A stretch of DNA of 64,000 nt from Flavobacterium sp. 90 (GCF_004339525.1 NZ_SMGE01000001.1:3844001-3908000), one strand, 5' to 3'; positions 26,637 through 35,881 are shown, counted from the first letter of the stretch. A program made the numbers and translations. The notes: generated by a model from the letters alone, not told the origin.

Positions 26637-27677
26637 TGTAAAGGTTACTTATTTCGGTAACGGATTTATCATTTCGATTGGTTTCTTTCCATCAATACCT
26701 TGATGTGGTCTTTCATGATTATAATAATATAGATATTGCAATAATTCTTCTTTTAATTCTTCATGAGAATCAAAATCTGTATCTCTCAATAAATCATCTT
26801 CCAGAGTTCTCCAAAAGCGTTCAACTTTACCATTGGTTTGTGGTCTGTATGGTTTTGTATACCTGTGCACAATTCCTAGTTCCATTAGCATTCTCTCAAA
26901 AGGATGATTGTTTTTTACTTTGCTTGTTTTAGGTCCAAATTCAGCTCCATTATCAGATAATATCTCTTCAAATTTTATTTCATAATGATCACTTAGGATG
27001 TTTAAACATTTCAATGCCGCAAACATAACTGTTAAACTGGTGATATCAGAAACTAATTCAGCCCAGGCAATTCGACTGTAATCATCTATTACACAAACTA
27101 AATAGCGATTTTTATTTTCCCCTTTAATTATACTTTTGCTCAAATAATGACAATCAATATGACCAAGTTGTCCCATTCTTTCCTTGATTATTTTTTGATG
27201 ATTCTTTTTAATCTTCGGAGTTAATCTATTTATTTTATTGCGTTTTAAAATATTATAAACTCCAGAATATGATGGTGTATGCTTTCCTAATTTGGGTCTT
27301 AAGATACTAACAATTTCATATTTGTTGTTTCCTTTTTCTCGTAATTCAATTACTTTTTGCTCTATAAAAGGCAAAGGACGTCTGGTTTTATATTTAGGCC
27401 CTCTTTTTTGGGGTAATAAATCAATGGATTTCCCACTTTGTTTAAAGCGATTATAATACTTTAAAAAACTCTTTCGGCACGTATTATTTGCTGCATAAAA
27501 ATCCAGTGCTTTTTTATACAAAGGATGAGTTTTATTTTTTACCTGTTCATATTCTTTTATTAAAAAACGATACTTCTCTAAATAGTTCCGCTCTAAAGTG
27601 GAATCCTGACTATTATTTCTCATTGTAACAAAATTTATTAAAGTTAAATTTTGTTACCGAAATATCTAACATCTACA
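26637..27677 (-). mobile_element. Complete IS481-family-like insertion sequence with 5-bp target duplication
   Basis: The ends are imperfect inverted repeats of about 25 bp: left TGTAAAGGTTACTTATTTCG-GTAAC and right (inverted) TGTAGATGTTAGATATTTCG-GTAAC, 21 of 25 identical and starting TGT as in IS481-type elements. GAAAT flanks both sides (26632-26636 and 27678-27682). Removing the element restores GATTTCTCCTCTGTCGAAAT-GACAAGATTG, exactly the intergenic repeat also seen at 26495-26520. The single gene is intact, so the element may be active. Confidence 0.9.
26649..27623 (-). CDS. IS481-type DDE transposase
   Basis: The 324-residue product begins with an N-terminal helix-turn-helix region (residues 30-140), then an integrase core: first Asp in LGHIDCHYLSKS, second in LSDNGAEFGP, and Glu in PQTNGKVERFWRTLEDDLL. 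VCVIDDYSRIAWAEL and the C-terminal YYNHERPHQGIDGKKP are hallmarks of this core. It fills nearly the whole element and shows no frameshift. Confidence 0.92.
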   Translation of the reverse strand: MRNNSQDSTLERNYLEKYRFLIKEYEQVKNKTHPLYKKALDFYAANNTCRKSFLKYYNRFKQSGKSIDLLPQKRGPKYKTRRPLPFIEQKVIELREKGNNKYEIVSILRPKLGKHTPSYSGVYNILKRNKINRLTPKIKKNHQKIIKERMGQLGHIDCHYLSKSIIKGENKNRYLVCVIDDYSRIAWAELVSDITSLTVMFAALKCLNILSDHYEIKFEEILSDNGAEFGPKTSKVKNNHPFERMLMELGIVHRYTKPYRPQTNGKVERFWRTLEDDLLRDTDFDSHEELKEELLQYLYYYNHERPHQGIDGKKPIEMINPLPK

Positions 27678-27712
27678 GAAATGACAAGATTGTGTTTAAT
27701 TATATAAAATAG

Positions 27713-27744
27713 AAAACCCGATAACTGTGAAGCTATCGGGTTTT
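27713..27744. terminator. Terminator downstream of ilvE
   Basis: AAAACCCGATA (27713-27723) is complementary to TATCGGGTTTT (27734-27744). Confidence 0.85.
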
Positions 27745-27764
27745 TATATTTAAAAGTCTTTTAG

Positions 27765-28835
27765 TTATTGAACTTTTACAGTCCATCCAAAAGTATCTTC
27801 AGAAAGTTTGTTTTGAAGACTAGTTAATTTTTCTTTTAAAAGAGCACCATAAGTATTCTCAATTGGAGCCATTTCATAATAAACATCCTGGTAAGAGAAT
27901 CCTTTGATTACGCTGATAACTGCAGCAGTTCCTGCACCAAAAATTTCTTTTAAAGATCCGTTTTTAGCCGCTTCTACTAATTCTGAAACAATAACAGGAC
28001 GAACTTCAACTTTAAGACCTTCTTTTTCTGCCATTTCAATTAAACTTTTTCTGGTAATACCATCCAAAATTCTTTCACTTGTTGGAGCTGTTAATAAAGT
28101 ATCGTTAATTCTGAAGAAAACATTCATAGTTCCAGCTTCTTCCAGTTTAGTATGCGTTGCATCATCAGTCCAGATTATTTGTTGGAAACCGTCTTTGTTT
28201 GCTAAGTCAGTTGGGTAAAACTGTGCAGCATAGTTTCCGGCAGCTTTTGCAGCACCAATTCCACCATTTGCAGCTCTACTATAATGTTCAGCAATAATAA
28301 CTTTTACTTCACCTGAATAATACGATTTTGCAGGAGAAAGTAAAATCATGAATTTATATTCGTCAGAAGGATTTGCAATAACTCCGGCTCCGGTTGCGAT
28401 CATAAAAGGACGGATGTACATACTAGCTCCGTTTCCTCTTTGAATCCATTCCTGATCAATTTTTAATAATTCGTTCAAACCATCCATAAAAACACTTTCC
28501 GGAACTTCTGGCATTGCCATACGAACTGCAGAATTGTTAAAACGTTTGTAGTTTTCATCTGGTCTAAACAACCAAACATCATTATTATCATCCTTATAAG
28601 CTTTCATTCCTTCAAAAATAGCTTGCCCGTAATGAAAGACTTTTGAAGAAGGATCCATTAAAATTGGAGCATAAGGCTTAATGACAGGATTTTGCCACTC
28701 TCCATTTTTAAAATCACATTCGAATAAATGGTCTGTAAAAACAGCACCAAAGCTTAAGTTTTCAAAGTCTACTTCGCTTATTTTTGACGAAGTTGCTTTT
28801 CTGATTTCAATTTTGCTTGCTTGAGTTGTACTCAT
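27765..28835 (-). CDS. ilvE: Branched-chain amino acid aminotransferase
   Basis: This fold-type IV PLP enzyme performs the last step of valine, leucine and isoleucine synthesis, or the first of their breakdown. The start at 28835 (MSTTQASKIEIRK) fits the family; the frame is open ten codons upstream. Key features are YGQAIFEGMKAY near the N-terminus, RPFMIATG, the PLP lysine in GAAKAAGNYAAQ, and LEEAGTMNVFF. Length 356 is of the long IlvE/BCAT2 type. It is monogenic with its own terminator. Confidence 0.92.
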   Translation of the reverse strand: MSTTQASKIEIRKATSSKISEVDFENLSFGAVFTDHLFECDFKNGEWQNPVIKPYAPILMDPSSKVFHYGQAIFEGMKAYKDDNNDVWLFRPDENYKRFNNSAVRMAMPEVPESVFMDGLNELLKIDQEWIQRGNGASMYIRPFMIATGAGVIANPSDEYKFMILLSPAKSYYSGEVKVIIAEHYSRAANGGIGAAKAAGNYAAQFYPTDLANKDGFQQIIWTDDATHTKLEEAGTMNVFFRINDTLLTAPTSERILDGITRKSLIEMAEKEGLKVEVRPVIVSELVEAAKNGSLKEIFGAGTAAVISVIKGFSYQDVYYEMAPIENTYGALLKEKLTSLQNKLSEDTFGWTVKVQ

Positions 28836-29142
28836 AATAATGTTAGTTTTGTGTGTAATTTTCATTTCAATAGATTGAATCTAAAGCAATGATCAGGTAT
28901 GAATAGTATTTACTGAATGCAAAATTAAGTAAAAATATATAATTTACTTAGTAAAACTGCATTATTTAGAGCCTTTAACTGAGATTTGTTTATCTTATAA
29001 TAAAGTCAAAAAAAACGTTCGGTTTTATAAAGAATTTATGAAAAAAGTACGGATTTTTAAGGCTTTACGCATTTGTTTTGATTAATTTTGACTCGAAAAA
29101 TGGCTTAAAATCGTACAAAAATGTACTACAAATTTATAAATA
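28836..29142. other. Gap with no recognisable gene
   Basis: This AT-rich region lies between divergent ilvE and mnmD and presumably carries both promoters. I see no clear -33/-7 pair, RNA structure or repeat. Confidence 0.5.
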
Positions 29143-29808
29143 GTGGAAAGAGAGATAATTAAAACGCTGGATGGGTCAACAACAATTCATTTGAAGGAAT
29201 GGGACGAATGTTATCATTCTAAACATGGAGCAATTCAGGAAGCAAAACATGTATTTATAAAAAACGGACTTTCCTTATTTGAAAATAATCCGGTGAGTAT
29301 TCTTGAAATTGGTTTTGGAACAGGATTGAATGCTTTTATTACTTTTTTAGAATCAGAACAAAAACAACAACAAATAGATTATGTTGGAGTAGAAGCGTAT
29401 CCAGTAAATGCTGAAGAAGTTTTGGCAATGAATTATGTTGCTGAATTGGAGGCATTGGAATTTGATAACATTTTTCAGAAAATGCATAAAAGTGAATGGA
29501 ATGAAAAAACGCAAATTTGCAACCTTTTCTCGTTAACCAAAAGGAAACAATTTTTTGATGAAATCGACGATTTAGAAATTTTTGATTTGATTTACTTTGA
29601 TGCCTTCGGATATCGCGTTCAACCGGAGTTGTGGAGTACTGAAATTTTCAGGAAAATGTACAATAGTTTAAAACCAAATGGAGTTTTGGTAACATACGCC
29701 GCTCGCGGAGTTGTTAAAAGAAGTATGATTGAAGTTGGTTTTACTGTCGAAAAATTGGCAGGTCCTCCGGGGAAACGAGAGATGTTTCGAGCGTTTAAAA
29801 AGGTTTAA
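29143..29808 (+). CDS. mnmD: tRNA mnm5s2U34 methyltransferase MnmD
   Basis: The 221-residue protein starts with GTG; no ATG is available in frame. The N-terminal block (DGSTTIHLKEWDECYHSKHGAIQEAKHVFI) and the SAM-binding LEIGFGTGLNAF, then FDLIYFDAFGYRVQPELWS, match the methyltransferase half of MnmC/MnmD, which finishes the wobble-uridine modification in tRNAs. The FAD-oxidase half found in gamma-proteobacterial MnmC is absent, as is usual for a stand-alone MnmD. Confidence 0.88.
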   Translation: MEREIIKTLDGSTTIHLKEWDECYHSKHGAIQEAKHVFIKNGLSLFENNPVSILEIGFGTGLNAFITFLESEQKQQQIDYVGVEAYPVNAEEVLAMNYVAELEALEFDNIFQKMHKSEWNEKTQICNLFSLTKRKQFFDEIDDLEIFDLIYFDAFGYRVQPELWSTEIFRKMYNSLKPNGVLVTYAARGVVKRSMIEVGFTVEKLAGPPGKREMFRAFKKV

Positions 29809-29894
29809 ATGAGTTGTTTAGAACGATTCTATATTGATTTATATTTATTAAGAAAACGTATTCGTTGCTAAAGTTTTTAAAAAAATAAGTTAAA

Positions 29895-29928
29895 TTGAAT
29901 GTATATGAATGATATTTGTTTAAATTTG
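29895..29928 (+). promoter_or_regulatory. Candidate promoter
   Basis: TTG (29895-29897) and TAAATTTG (29921-29928), 23 bases apart, fit the Bacteroidetes TTG/TAnnTTTG consensus upstream of the small gene at 29975. Confidence 0.45.
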
Positions 29929-29974
29929 TTGCGAGTTTAAAAATATAGATAACCCCCGAAAATCTTATTTTATT

Positions 29975-30172
29975 ATGTCAAAAATGATGTTTGATTACAC
30001 GAAATCAATACTTGAGAGAGTAAGTTTCGATCCGATACTTTTCTGCAAAGAGTTAGAAAAAGCTATCAAAACACTGTTACCGTACGAAATGGAACAATTG
30101 CAAGAATGGTTATTAAATTTCATTATTGAAAAACCAGAGTTAAAACAAAGTTTACTACTAATTAAAGTATAA
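29975..30172 (+). CDS. Small helical protein of unknown function
   Basis: The 65-residue, soluble, mostly helical protein (YTKSILERVSFDPILFCKELEKAIKTLLPYEMEQLQEWLLNF) has no motif I recognise. A plausible promoter 50 bases upstream and a perfect terminator right after the stop support it as a real gene. Confidence 0.65.
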   Translation: MSKMMFDYTKSILERVSFDPILFCKELEKAIKTLLPYEMEQLQEWLLNFIIEKPELKQSLLLIKV

Positions 30173-30203
30173 AAAAAGGAGCCAATTTGGCTCCTTTTTT
30201 ATT
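30172..30203. terminator. Bidirectional terminator between convergent genes
   Basis: AAAAAAGGAGCC (30172-30183) pairs with GGCTCCTTTTTT (30189-30200). Confidence 0.85.
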
Positions 30204-30204
30204 T

Positions 30205-31146
30205 TTATTTCTTTTGTAGCGGACTAATGATTTGAACGTTCTGAAAAACAATTGCTCCTTTTACAACTCCGGCGATTGTAGATCGTAATGCGTCAATGAT
30301 TTGCATTTTTAATTCGCTCTTAGGGTAAATTAAACTTACCTCACGAGCAGGTTTTGGTTCCTTAAAGTTACGCAGTTTCAGTTTGTCGGACTCTTTTAAG
30401 TCTAAGGTGTGCAAGTACGGAAGTAACGTTGTGCCCAAACCTTCGTCGGCCAATTTTATAAGGGTTTCAAAGCTTCCACTTTGAATCTGAAAATTAGTCT
30501 GATCGATATCAGAACCGTTTTTGCATAAATTCAAAATTCCGTCTCTAAAACAATGTCCGTCTTGCAAAAGCAAAATTTCGTTGAGGTTTAGATCAGAAAC
30601 TTCGATTTCTTCCTTAGAAAAACTTGCGTGATGTTCCGGTATATAAGCTACGAAAGGTTCAAAATATAAAACGATTTCCTTAATTTTTTCGTCTTCAAGA
30701 GGCGTTGCAGCAATTGCAGCATCAAGATGACCGTTTTTTAACTTCGTAATAATTTCATCCGTGTTTAGCTCTTCGATTAAGAGTTTTACTTTCGGATATT
30801 TTTTGATGAAATTATTCAAAAACATTGGTAAAAGCGTTGGCATAATCGTTGGAATTATTCCCAAACGAAATTCTCCTCCAATAAAACCTTTTTGTTGTTC
30901 TACTATATCTTTGATTCTGTCTGCTTCATTGACAATGTTTTTTGCCTGATTAACAATTTTTTGGCCAATATCCGTAAGCTGAATAGGTTTTTTACTTCTG
31001 TCGAAGATCAAAATATTGAGTTCTTCTTCAATTTTTTGAATTTGCATACTTAAAGTAGGCTGGGTAACAAAACATTTCTCAGCAGCAAGCGTGAAGTTTT
31101 TATGTTCGGCCACGGCTAAGACATATTGTAATTGAGTTATAGTCAT
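30205..31146 (-). CDS. oxyR: OxyR-type peroxide-sensing LysR regulator
   Basis: The N-terminal winged helix (LQYVLAVAEHKNFTLAAEKCFVTQPTLSMQIQKIEEELN) is followed by a LysR ligand domain. In DGHCFRDGILNLCKNG the two cysteines are at positions 199 and 208, the same numbers as the disulfide-forming pair of E. coli OxyR, so H2O2 sensing is well supported. It is divergent from dps, a classic OxyR target, across a 101-107-base shared region. Confidence 0.92.
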   Translation of the reverse strand: MTITQLQYVLAVAEHKNFTLAAEKCFVTQPTLSMQIQKIEEELNILIFDRSKKPIQLTDIGQKIVNQAKNIVNEADRIKDIVEQQKGFIGGEFRLGIIPTIMPTLLPMFLNNFIKKYPKVKLLIEELNTDEIITKLKNGHLDAAIAATPLEDEKIKEIVLYFEPFVAYIPEHHASFSKEEIEVSDLNLNEILLLQDGHCFRDGILNLCKNGSDIDQTNFQIQSGSFETLIKLADEGLGTTLLPYLHTLDLKESDKLKLRNFKEPKPAREVSLIYPKSELKMQIIDALRSTIAGVVKGAIVFQNVQIISPLQKK

Positions 31147-31217
31147 TTTGATAGTATTTTTTGATGCAAAAATAAGTAAATATAATTTTTTTTATCTTAT
31201 TTTAAAAGAAGTTGTTT

Positions 31218-31225
31218 TAAATTTG
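31218..31225 (+). promoter_or_regulatory. Probable dps -7 box
   Basis: TAAATTTG matches TAnnTTTG about 30 bases before dps. No good TTG box is present at -33, which would fit a promoter needing an activator such as OxyR. Facing oxyR, TATTTTTG on the minus strand (31174-31167) is a comparable box. Confidence 0.45.
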
Positions 31226-31253
31226 TAGTAAACTTATTATAAAAAGAATGATT

Positions 31254-31733
31254 ATGAAAACAAATATTTTAGGATTACCTGTAAAAGAGTCTGAATTGTT
31301 GGTAAAAGAACTAAATGTATTATTGTCAAACTTTCAGGTTTACTATCAAAATTTAAGAGGAATACATTGGAATATTCGTGGGAAACGTTTTTTTGATTTA
31401 CATGTAAAGTTTGAAGAATTGTACACGGATGCACAATTAAAAATAGATATGATTGCCGAAAGAGTTTTGACAATTGGAGGAACTCCTTTACATACATTTG
31501 AAGATTATATTAAAAACAACAAATTAGCGGTTGGAAAAAATATTTCTAACGATGAAAAAGCGGTTCAGTTAATTGTTCATTCTTTGACTGATTTATTAAA
31601 AATTGAAAGAGAAATTCTAAAACAATCAGACGATATTAACGACGAAGGAACAAATTCTATGATGAGTGACTTCATTGCAGAGCAGGAAAAAACGATCTGG
31701 ATGATGAATGCCTGGTTAGAAGAAGAGTTGTAA
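31254..31733 (+). CDS. dps: Dps ferritin-like DNA-protection protein
   Basis: This four-helix ferritin-like protein forms dodecamers that oxidise Fe(II) with H2O2 and shield DNA. The ferroxidase residues are visible in NLRGIHWNIRGKRFFDLHVKFEELYTDAQLKIDMIAERVLTIGG: H-W-N, D and E at the usual spacing. The ATG at 31254 has better spacing to an A-rich ribosome site than the one at 31248. Length is about 159. Divergence from oxyR suggests peroxide induction. Confidence 0.92.
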   Translation: MKTNILGLPVKESELLVKELNVLLSNFQVYYQNLRGIHWNIRGKRFFDLHVKFEELYTDAQLKIDMIAERVLTIGGTPLHTFEDYIKNNKLAVGKNISNDEKAVQLIVHSLTDLLKIEREILKQSDDINDEGTNSMMSDFIAEQEKTIWMMNAWLEEEL

Positions 31734-31756
31734 TTAGTTGTTTCTGAATAAAATAC

Positions 31757-31792
31757 AAACAGAATGTTGGCTTGCCTTCATTCTGTTTTTTT
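31757..31792 (+). terminator. dps terminator
   Basis: AAACAGAATG (31757-31766) pairs with CATTCTGTTT (31779-31788), with a T run after it. Confidence 0.8.
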
Positions 31793-31866
31793 ATGATTGT
31801 TAAATTTCTATAAAATTTTTGCCCGTCTCGCTTTGATTTTATCAGTTTAACACTATTTTTGCTCCA

Positions 31867-32151
31867 ATGAAAAGAATCGCTCGCATATTATTATTCATAT
31901 TTATTGCTTTCTTAGCAACGCCAACTATTGTGACGGTGCTTAAGAAAAGTAATGATACGTCTATGTTTTTCAGTTTTTCTGAAGAGGAGCATTCACATAA
32001 AGAACTTAAGGCTGCTGTTTATCCGGCAATACTTCAACATGAAGTTATTATGCCTGTTTATATTGAAAAAAAGACCATTGTGTCTGAAAATATTGTAAAA
32101 CTAGACAATATTTCTCCGAGCATTTTTGCTCCACCTCCAAACTTGGCATAA
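31867..32151 (+). CDS. Small exported or single-span protein
   Basis: The 94-residue protein has an N-terminal hydrophobic helix (IARILLFIFIAFLATPTIVTVL), then a polar tail ending PSIFAPPPNLA. No family is recognised. It lies just upstream of the SulP transporter on the same strand, 82 bases away, and could be co-expressed with it. Confidence 0.6.
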   Translation: MKRIARILLFIFIAFLATPTIVTVLKKSNDTSMFFSFSEEEHSHKELKAAVYPAILQHEVIMPVYIEKKTIVSENIVKLDNISPSIFAPPPNLA

Positions 32152-32233
32152 TACTTCCGATTATTTTGAACTGAACTGCATTTTGTAATAAATGTGGTCA
32201 ATCTTTAATGAATAATTTTTTTAGTATTGTGTT

Positions 32234-33883
32234 ATGACAAAAAAAATCAATCTTTTTGCCAACCTTAAATCTGATTTTGCTTCAGGTTTAGTGGTTTTCT
32301 TGGTGGCTCTTCCGTTGTGTTTAGGTATTGCAATGGCTTCTGGAGCGCCGTTATTTTCTGGAATTATCGCAGGTGTTATTGGTGGTATTGTGGTTGGTTA
32401 TTTAAGCCAGTCACACATCAGTGTATCTGGACCAGCAGCTGGATTAACAGCTATTATTTTGACCGCTATTTCGGATCTTGGAGCTTTTGATGTGTTTTTA
32501 TTGTCTGTTTTTATCGCAGGACTAATTCAATTAGCATTAGGGTTTTTAAGAGCTGGAAGTATCTCAAACTATTTTCCAACAAATGTAATAGAAGGAATGT
32601 TGGCCGGTATTGGTATCATCATTATCTTAAAACAATTGCCTCATGCTTTTGGTTATGATGCAGATTTTGAAGGAGATCAGGCATTTGTACAGAATGACGG
32701 AAGTAATTCATTTTCGTTTTTATTCGATGTTTTAAATCATATTCAATTAGGAGCAGTCGTTATATCATTGATTTCACTTGTAATTTTAATTTCATGGGAG
32801 AAAGTTCCATTTTTAAAGCGATTAAAATTAGTTCCGGGTGCATTAGTGGCCGTTATTGCCGGAGTACTTTTGAACGAATTTTTTGTTTCAACAGGAAGCT
32901 CATTGGCAATTGCAAAAGAACATTTGGTTTCCTTGCCAGTTCCAAAATCTTTTGACGAATTTAAATCTATTCTAATTACTCCAAACTTTACTGCTGTTAC
33001 AAATCCACAGGTTTGGGTAGTTGCTATAACAATTGCCATTGTAGCTTCTATAGAAACATTACTTTGTATTGAAGCTTCTGATAGAATGGATGTTCAAAAA
33101 CGTTATACTGACACAAATGTCGAACTTAGAGCTCAGGGAATTGGTAATATTGTGAGTTCACTTTTAGGTGGTTTACCAATGACATCTGTAGTTGTAAGAT
33201 CATCTGCTAATAATAACGCTGGAGCCAGATCTAAAATGTCTGCTATTATTCACGGGGTGCTTTTGTTAATAAGTGTTTTGGCAATTCCGGCACTTTTAAA
33301 CAAAATTCCATTGGCAACATTGGCGACTGTATTAATTTTAGTGGGATATAAATTAGCAAAACCAGCAACTTTCTTTCATTTCTGGGAAAAAGGAAAATAC
33401 CAGTTTGTACCTTTTATTGCAACTTTAGTATTTGTTGTAGCGACAGATTTACTTAAAGGAGTTGCTTTAGGAATTATCATCAGTATCATTTTTGTATTAA
33501 GAGGAAACCTGAAAAGAGCTTATAGCTTCAAAAAAGAAGAGTATGAAGACGGAGACGTTATTCATATTGACTTGGCTCAGGAAGTTTCATTCTTAAACAA
33601 AGCGGCTATCAAATTGACATTGAATGAGATTCCTGAAAACTCAAAAGTAATCATCAATGCACATGATACAGAGTATATTGCGCACGATGTTTTGGATTTA
33701 ATTCGCGAGTTTAAAGAAACGCGAGCTGTTGACCAAAACATTAAAGTGAAACTAAAAGGATTTAAAGAAGCCTACGAGCTTGAAAATTCACCGGACATTG
33801 GGAACCACGTGTCTATAGAACATTATTATGATGTTGCAAAAAGAGCTTTGGTTAAAAAAGAAACGGTAAAAGAAAACATTTAA
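32234..33883 (+). CDS. SulP-family anion transporter, probable bicarbonate uptake
   Basis: The 549-residue inner-membrane protein has SLC26/SulP features: ASGLVVFLVALPLCLGIAMASGAPLFSGIIAGVIGG in the first helices, the ISVSGPAAGLTAI signature, and a short C-terminal STAS-like domain (from about 430, EVSFLNKAAIKLTLNEIPENSKVIINA). A beta-carbonic anhydrase follows 122 bases later; this pairing is typical of SulP proteins that carry bicarbonate (BicA-like), so bicarbonate is a better guess than sulfate. Confidence 0.85.
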   Translation: MTKKINLFANLKSDFASGLVVFLVALPLCLGIAMASGAPLFSGIIAGVIGGIVVGYLSQSHISVSGPAAGLTAIILTAISDLGAFDVFLLSVFIAGLIQLALGFLRAGSISNYFPTNVIEGMLAGIGIIIILKQLPHAFGYDADFEGDQAFVQNDGSNSFSFLFDVLNHIQLGAVVISLISLVILISWEKVPFLKRLKLVPGALVAVIAGVLLNEFFVSTGSSLAIAKEHLVSLPVPKSFDEFKSILITPNFTAVTNPQVWVVAITIAIVASIETLLCIEASDRMDVQKRYTDTNVELRAQGIGNIVSSLLGGLPMTSVVVRSSANNNAGARSKMSAIIHGVLLLISVLAIPALLNKIPLATLATVLILVGYKLAKPATFFHFWEKGKYQFVPFIATLVFVVATDLLKGVALGIIISIIFVLRGNLKRAYSFKKEEYEDGDVIHIDLAQEVSFLNKAAIKLTLNEIPENSKVIINAHDTEYIAHDVLDLIREFKETRAVDQNIKVKLKGFKEAYELENSPDIGNHVSIEHYYDVAKRALVKKETVKENI

Positions 33884-34005
33884 ACAAATTAATTTTAATT
33901 AAGGTATTTCTTGAGTGTGAGAAGTATTAAAAAATTAGATAACTTTACAGTAAGTTATTTTTGATATGTTTAAACATGTAGAAGTACCATTCAAAAAACA
34001 AAAAA

Positions 34006-34644
34006 ATGAGAGAGTTTTATAAGCAGTTATTAGAAAACAACAAACAATGGGTTGAAAAATCATTAGCATTAGACCCAAATTATTTTGCAGATTTAGCTAA
34101 AGGTCAAACACCGCCATTATTATGGATTGGATGTTCTGACAGTCGTGTTCCTGCAAACGAAATTATTGGTGCTAAACCGGGTGAGGTTTTTGTACACCGT
34201 AATATTGCCAATATGGTCGTGCACTCTGATATGAATATGTTGAGTGTTCTGGATTATGCGGTAAATGTTCTAAAAGTAAAACACGTTATTGTTTGCGGAC
34301 ATTACGGTTGTGGTGGTGTAAAAGCTGCAATGGGTAATATGTCTGTTGGAATTATCGACAACTGGATTCGTCACATTAAAGATGAATACCGTTTGCACGA
34401 TAAATACCTAAATTCTATTGAAGATGAAACGGAGCGTTTTAATGCTTTTGTTGAAATCAATGCCAAAGAGCAAGTTTACAACTTAGCAAAAACTTCGATT
34501 GTACAAGGAGCTTGGAAAAACGGTCAGGATTTAATGCTTCACGGATGGGTTTACGGATTAAATTCTGGTTTTGTTACCGATTTAAATGTAAACATTGCTT
34601 CGAATGCTGAATTAGACGAAGTTTACCAACTAAGTAATTTATAA
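34006..34644 (+). CDS. can: Beta-class carbonic anhydrase
   Basis: This zinc enzyme interconverts CO2 and bicarbonate. The zinc and active-site residues are all present: C43-x-D45-x-R47 (GCSDSRVP), H99 and C102 (GHYGCGGV). Length 212 is typical of the plant-like beta subgroup. It probably works with the preceding SulP transporter in inorganic carbon supply or pH control. Confidence 0.93.
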   Translation: MREFYKQLLENNKQWVEKSLALDPNYFADLAKGQTPPLLWIGCSDSRVPANEIIGAKPGEVFVHRNIANMVVHSDMNMLSVLDYAVNVLKVKHVIVCGHYGCGGVKAAMGNMSVGIIDNWIRHIKDEYRLHDKYLNSIEDETERFNAFVEINAKEQVYNLAKTSIVQGAWKNGQDLMLHGWVYGLNSGFVTDLNVNIASNAELDEVYQLSNL

Positions 34645-34649
34645 GAAAC

Positions 34650-34680
34650 AAAAAATCGCCTCAAAAGGGCGATTTTTTTT
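34650..34680. terminator. Bidirectional terminator after can
   Basis: AAAAAATCGCC (34650-34660) pairs with GGCGATTTTTT (34668-34678). It lies between convergent genes and overlaps the end of the next one. Confidence 0.85.
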
Positions 34681-35881
34681 ATTCGTTTTCGTCTAGATTT
34701 TCATTAAAAGCCGATGGTAACATTGTTGGAATAAACTTTATTAAAATCGGTAATAGTAAACTTCCGCCTGGAAGTAAAAATATCGTTAGTGACGGAATGG
34801 TTTTACAAATATCTAAAAGTTGTTTTTTTACCTTTTTCTTTTCCTTAGCATCCAAATCTCTGGTTGTAGAATAAGCCAACAGAATCATTAATTCTTTGCT
34901 TTGAACAATTTCCTTAACCAATCTGTTTTTGTTTCTTATAATCAGTTTTACAACGCTGTGCGTCATTTGATCATAAAAATGTTTTACCGGATTTGAATAA
35001 TTAAAATACGGAATCTTCTTTTTATGCGTAGTAATAAAGTTATTGGTTGTCTCAACGCTTTTGGCTACAAATTCATCAGAAACCTGCATCATTGATCCTA
35101 ACGAATACAAAAAGTAAGCTTCTTCATTTTCTACAACGCCATCGCTCCACAACGCCATTCCAGCCATATCAATCAAATAATATTGCTCAAGTTTATTATT
35201 GAAATAATCTAATTGTAGAGTTTCTAAAGTATCAACAGTAACTTTTGAAAACTTAGAATATCGTATCGAAGCTTCAAAAAGTTTGATTAGTAAATCATCA
35301 TGTTGAGATTTTGCAGTTTTGGTTTTTAATGCCAAAGCTACAATACCAAGTACGGTTTCTTCAATACGTTTTAGGTATTTATCAGGAATTGATCCGTGTT
35401 CCAGATATTGTCTGAAAGCCAAAACATCAATAAACAAAAGTGCATTAGTAACTAAATGCGAAAAGTTTTTACTGATAATACTGTCATTCGTCTGAACGCG
35501 TTGATCTATTATATTCTCTAAAGATAGGGAAGGAGTGTCTTTTGGAAGTAAAATTTTGAAAATACTAAATCCTTCAGGATTCATTTCTTTGTAAAATTTT
35601 AAAACCTCCGTGATAAAATTATTAGGTTCAGAACTTCTTTTTTCGATACAAAAAACACCGTATAAAGTGTTTAATAAGGCGACTTTTGAAATCTCGGTTT
35701 TAAACCAGCCTTTTATTTCAATTGGAATTTGAGAATCTATAGAAATGATGTGACCGTAGATAAAACCAGTTTCTCTGACTTTATAGTAGAACGAATCTGT
35801 AGTTTCAAAAGGAATCGCTTCTGAAAACTTTTGTTCACTAAAAAACTTGTCTATCCAACCTGGAGCTGATGGGTTAATCAT
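34679..35881 (-). CDS. LETM1-like protein
   Basis: The 400-residue, mostly helical protein ends with a LETM1-like block: KKVKKQLLDICKTIPSLTIFLLPGGSLLLPILIKFIPTMLPSAF. This is the segment that in mitochondrial LETM1 spans the membrane and supports K+/Ca2+/H+ exchange. Bacteroidetes homologues have been annotated as LETM1-related biofilm-associated proteins. A TerB-like helical middle (DMAGMALWSDGVVENEEAYFLYSLG) is also suggested. The biochemical role is unknown. Confidence 0.75.
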   Translation of the reverse strand: MINPSAPGWIDKFFSEQKFSEAIPFETTDSFYYKVRETGFIYGHIISIDSQIPIEIKGWFKTEISKVALLNTLYGVFCIEKRSSEPNNFITEVLKFYKEMNPEGFSIFKILLPKDTPSLSLENIIDQRVQTNDSIISKNFSHLVTNALLFIDVLAFRQYLEHGSIPDKYLKRIEETVLGIVALALKTKTAKSQHDDLLIKLFEASIRYSKFSKVTVDTLETLQLDYFNNKLEQYYLIDMAGMALWSDGVVENEEAYFLYSLGSMMQVSDEFVAKSVETTNNFITTHKKKIPYFNYSNPVKHFYDQMTHSVVKLIIRNKNRLVKEIVQSKELMILLAYSTTRDLDAKEKKKVKKQLLDICKTIPSLTIFLLPGGSLLLPILIKFIPTMLPSAFNENLDENE

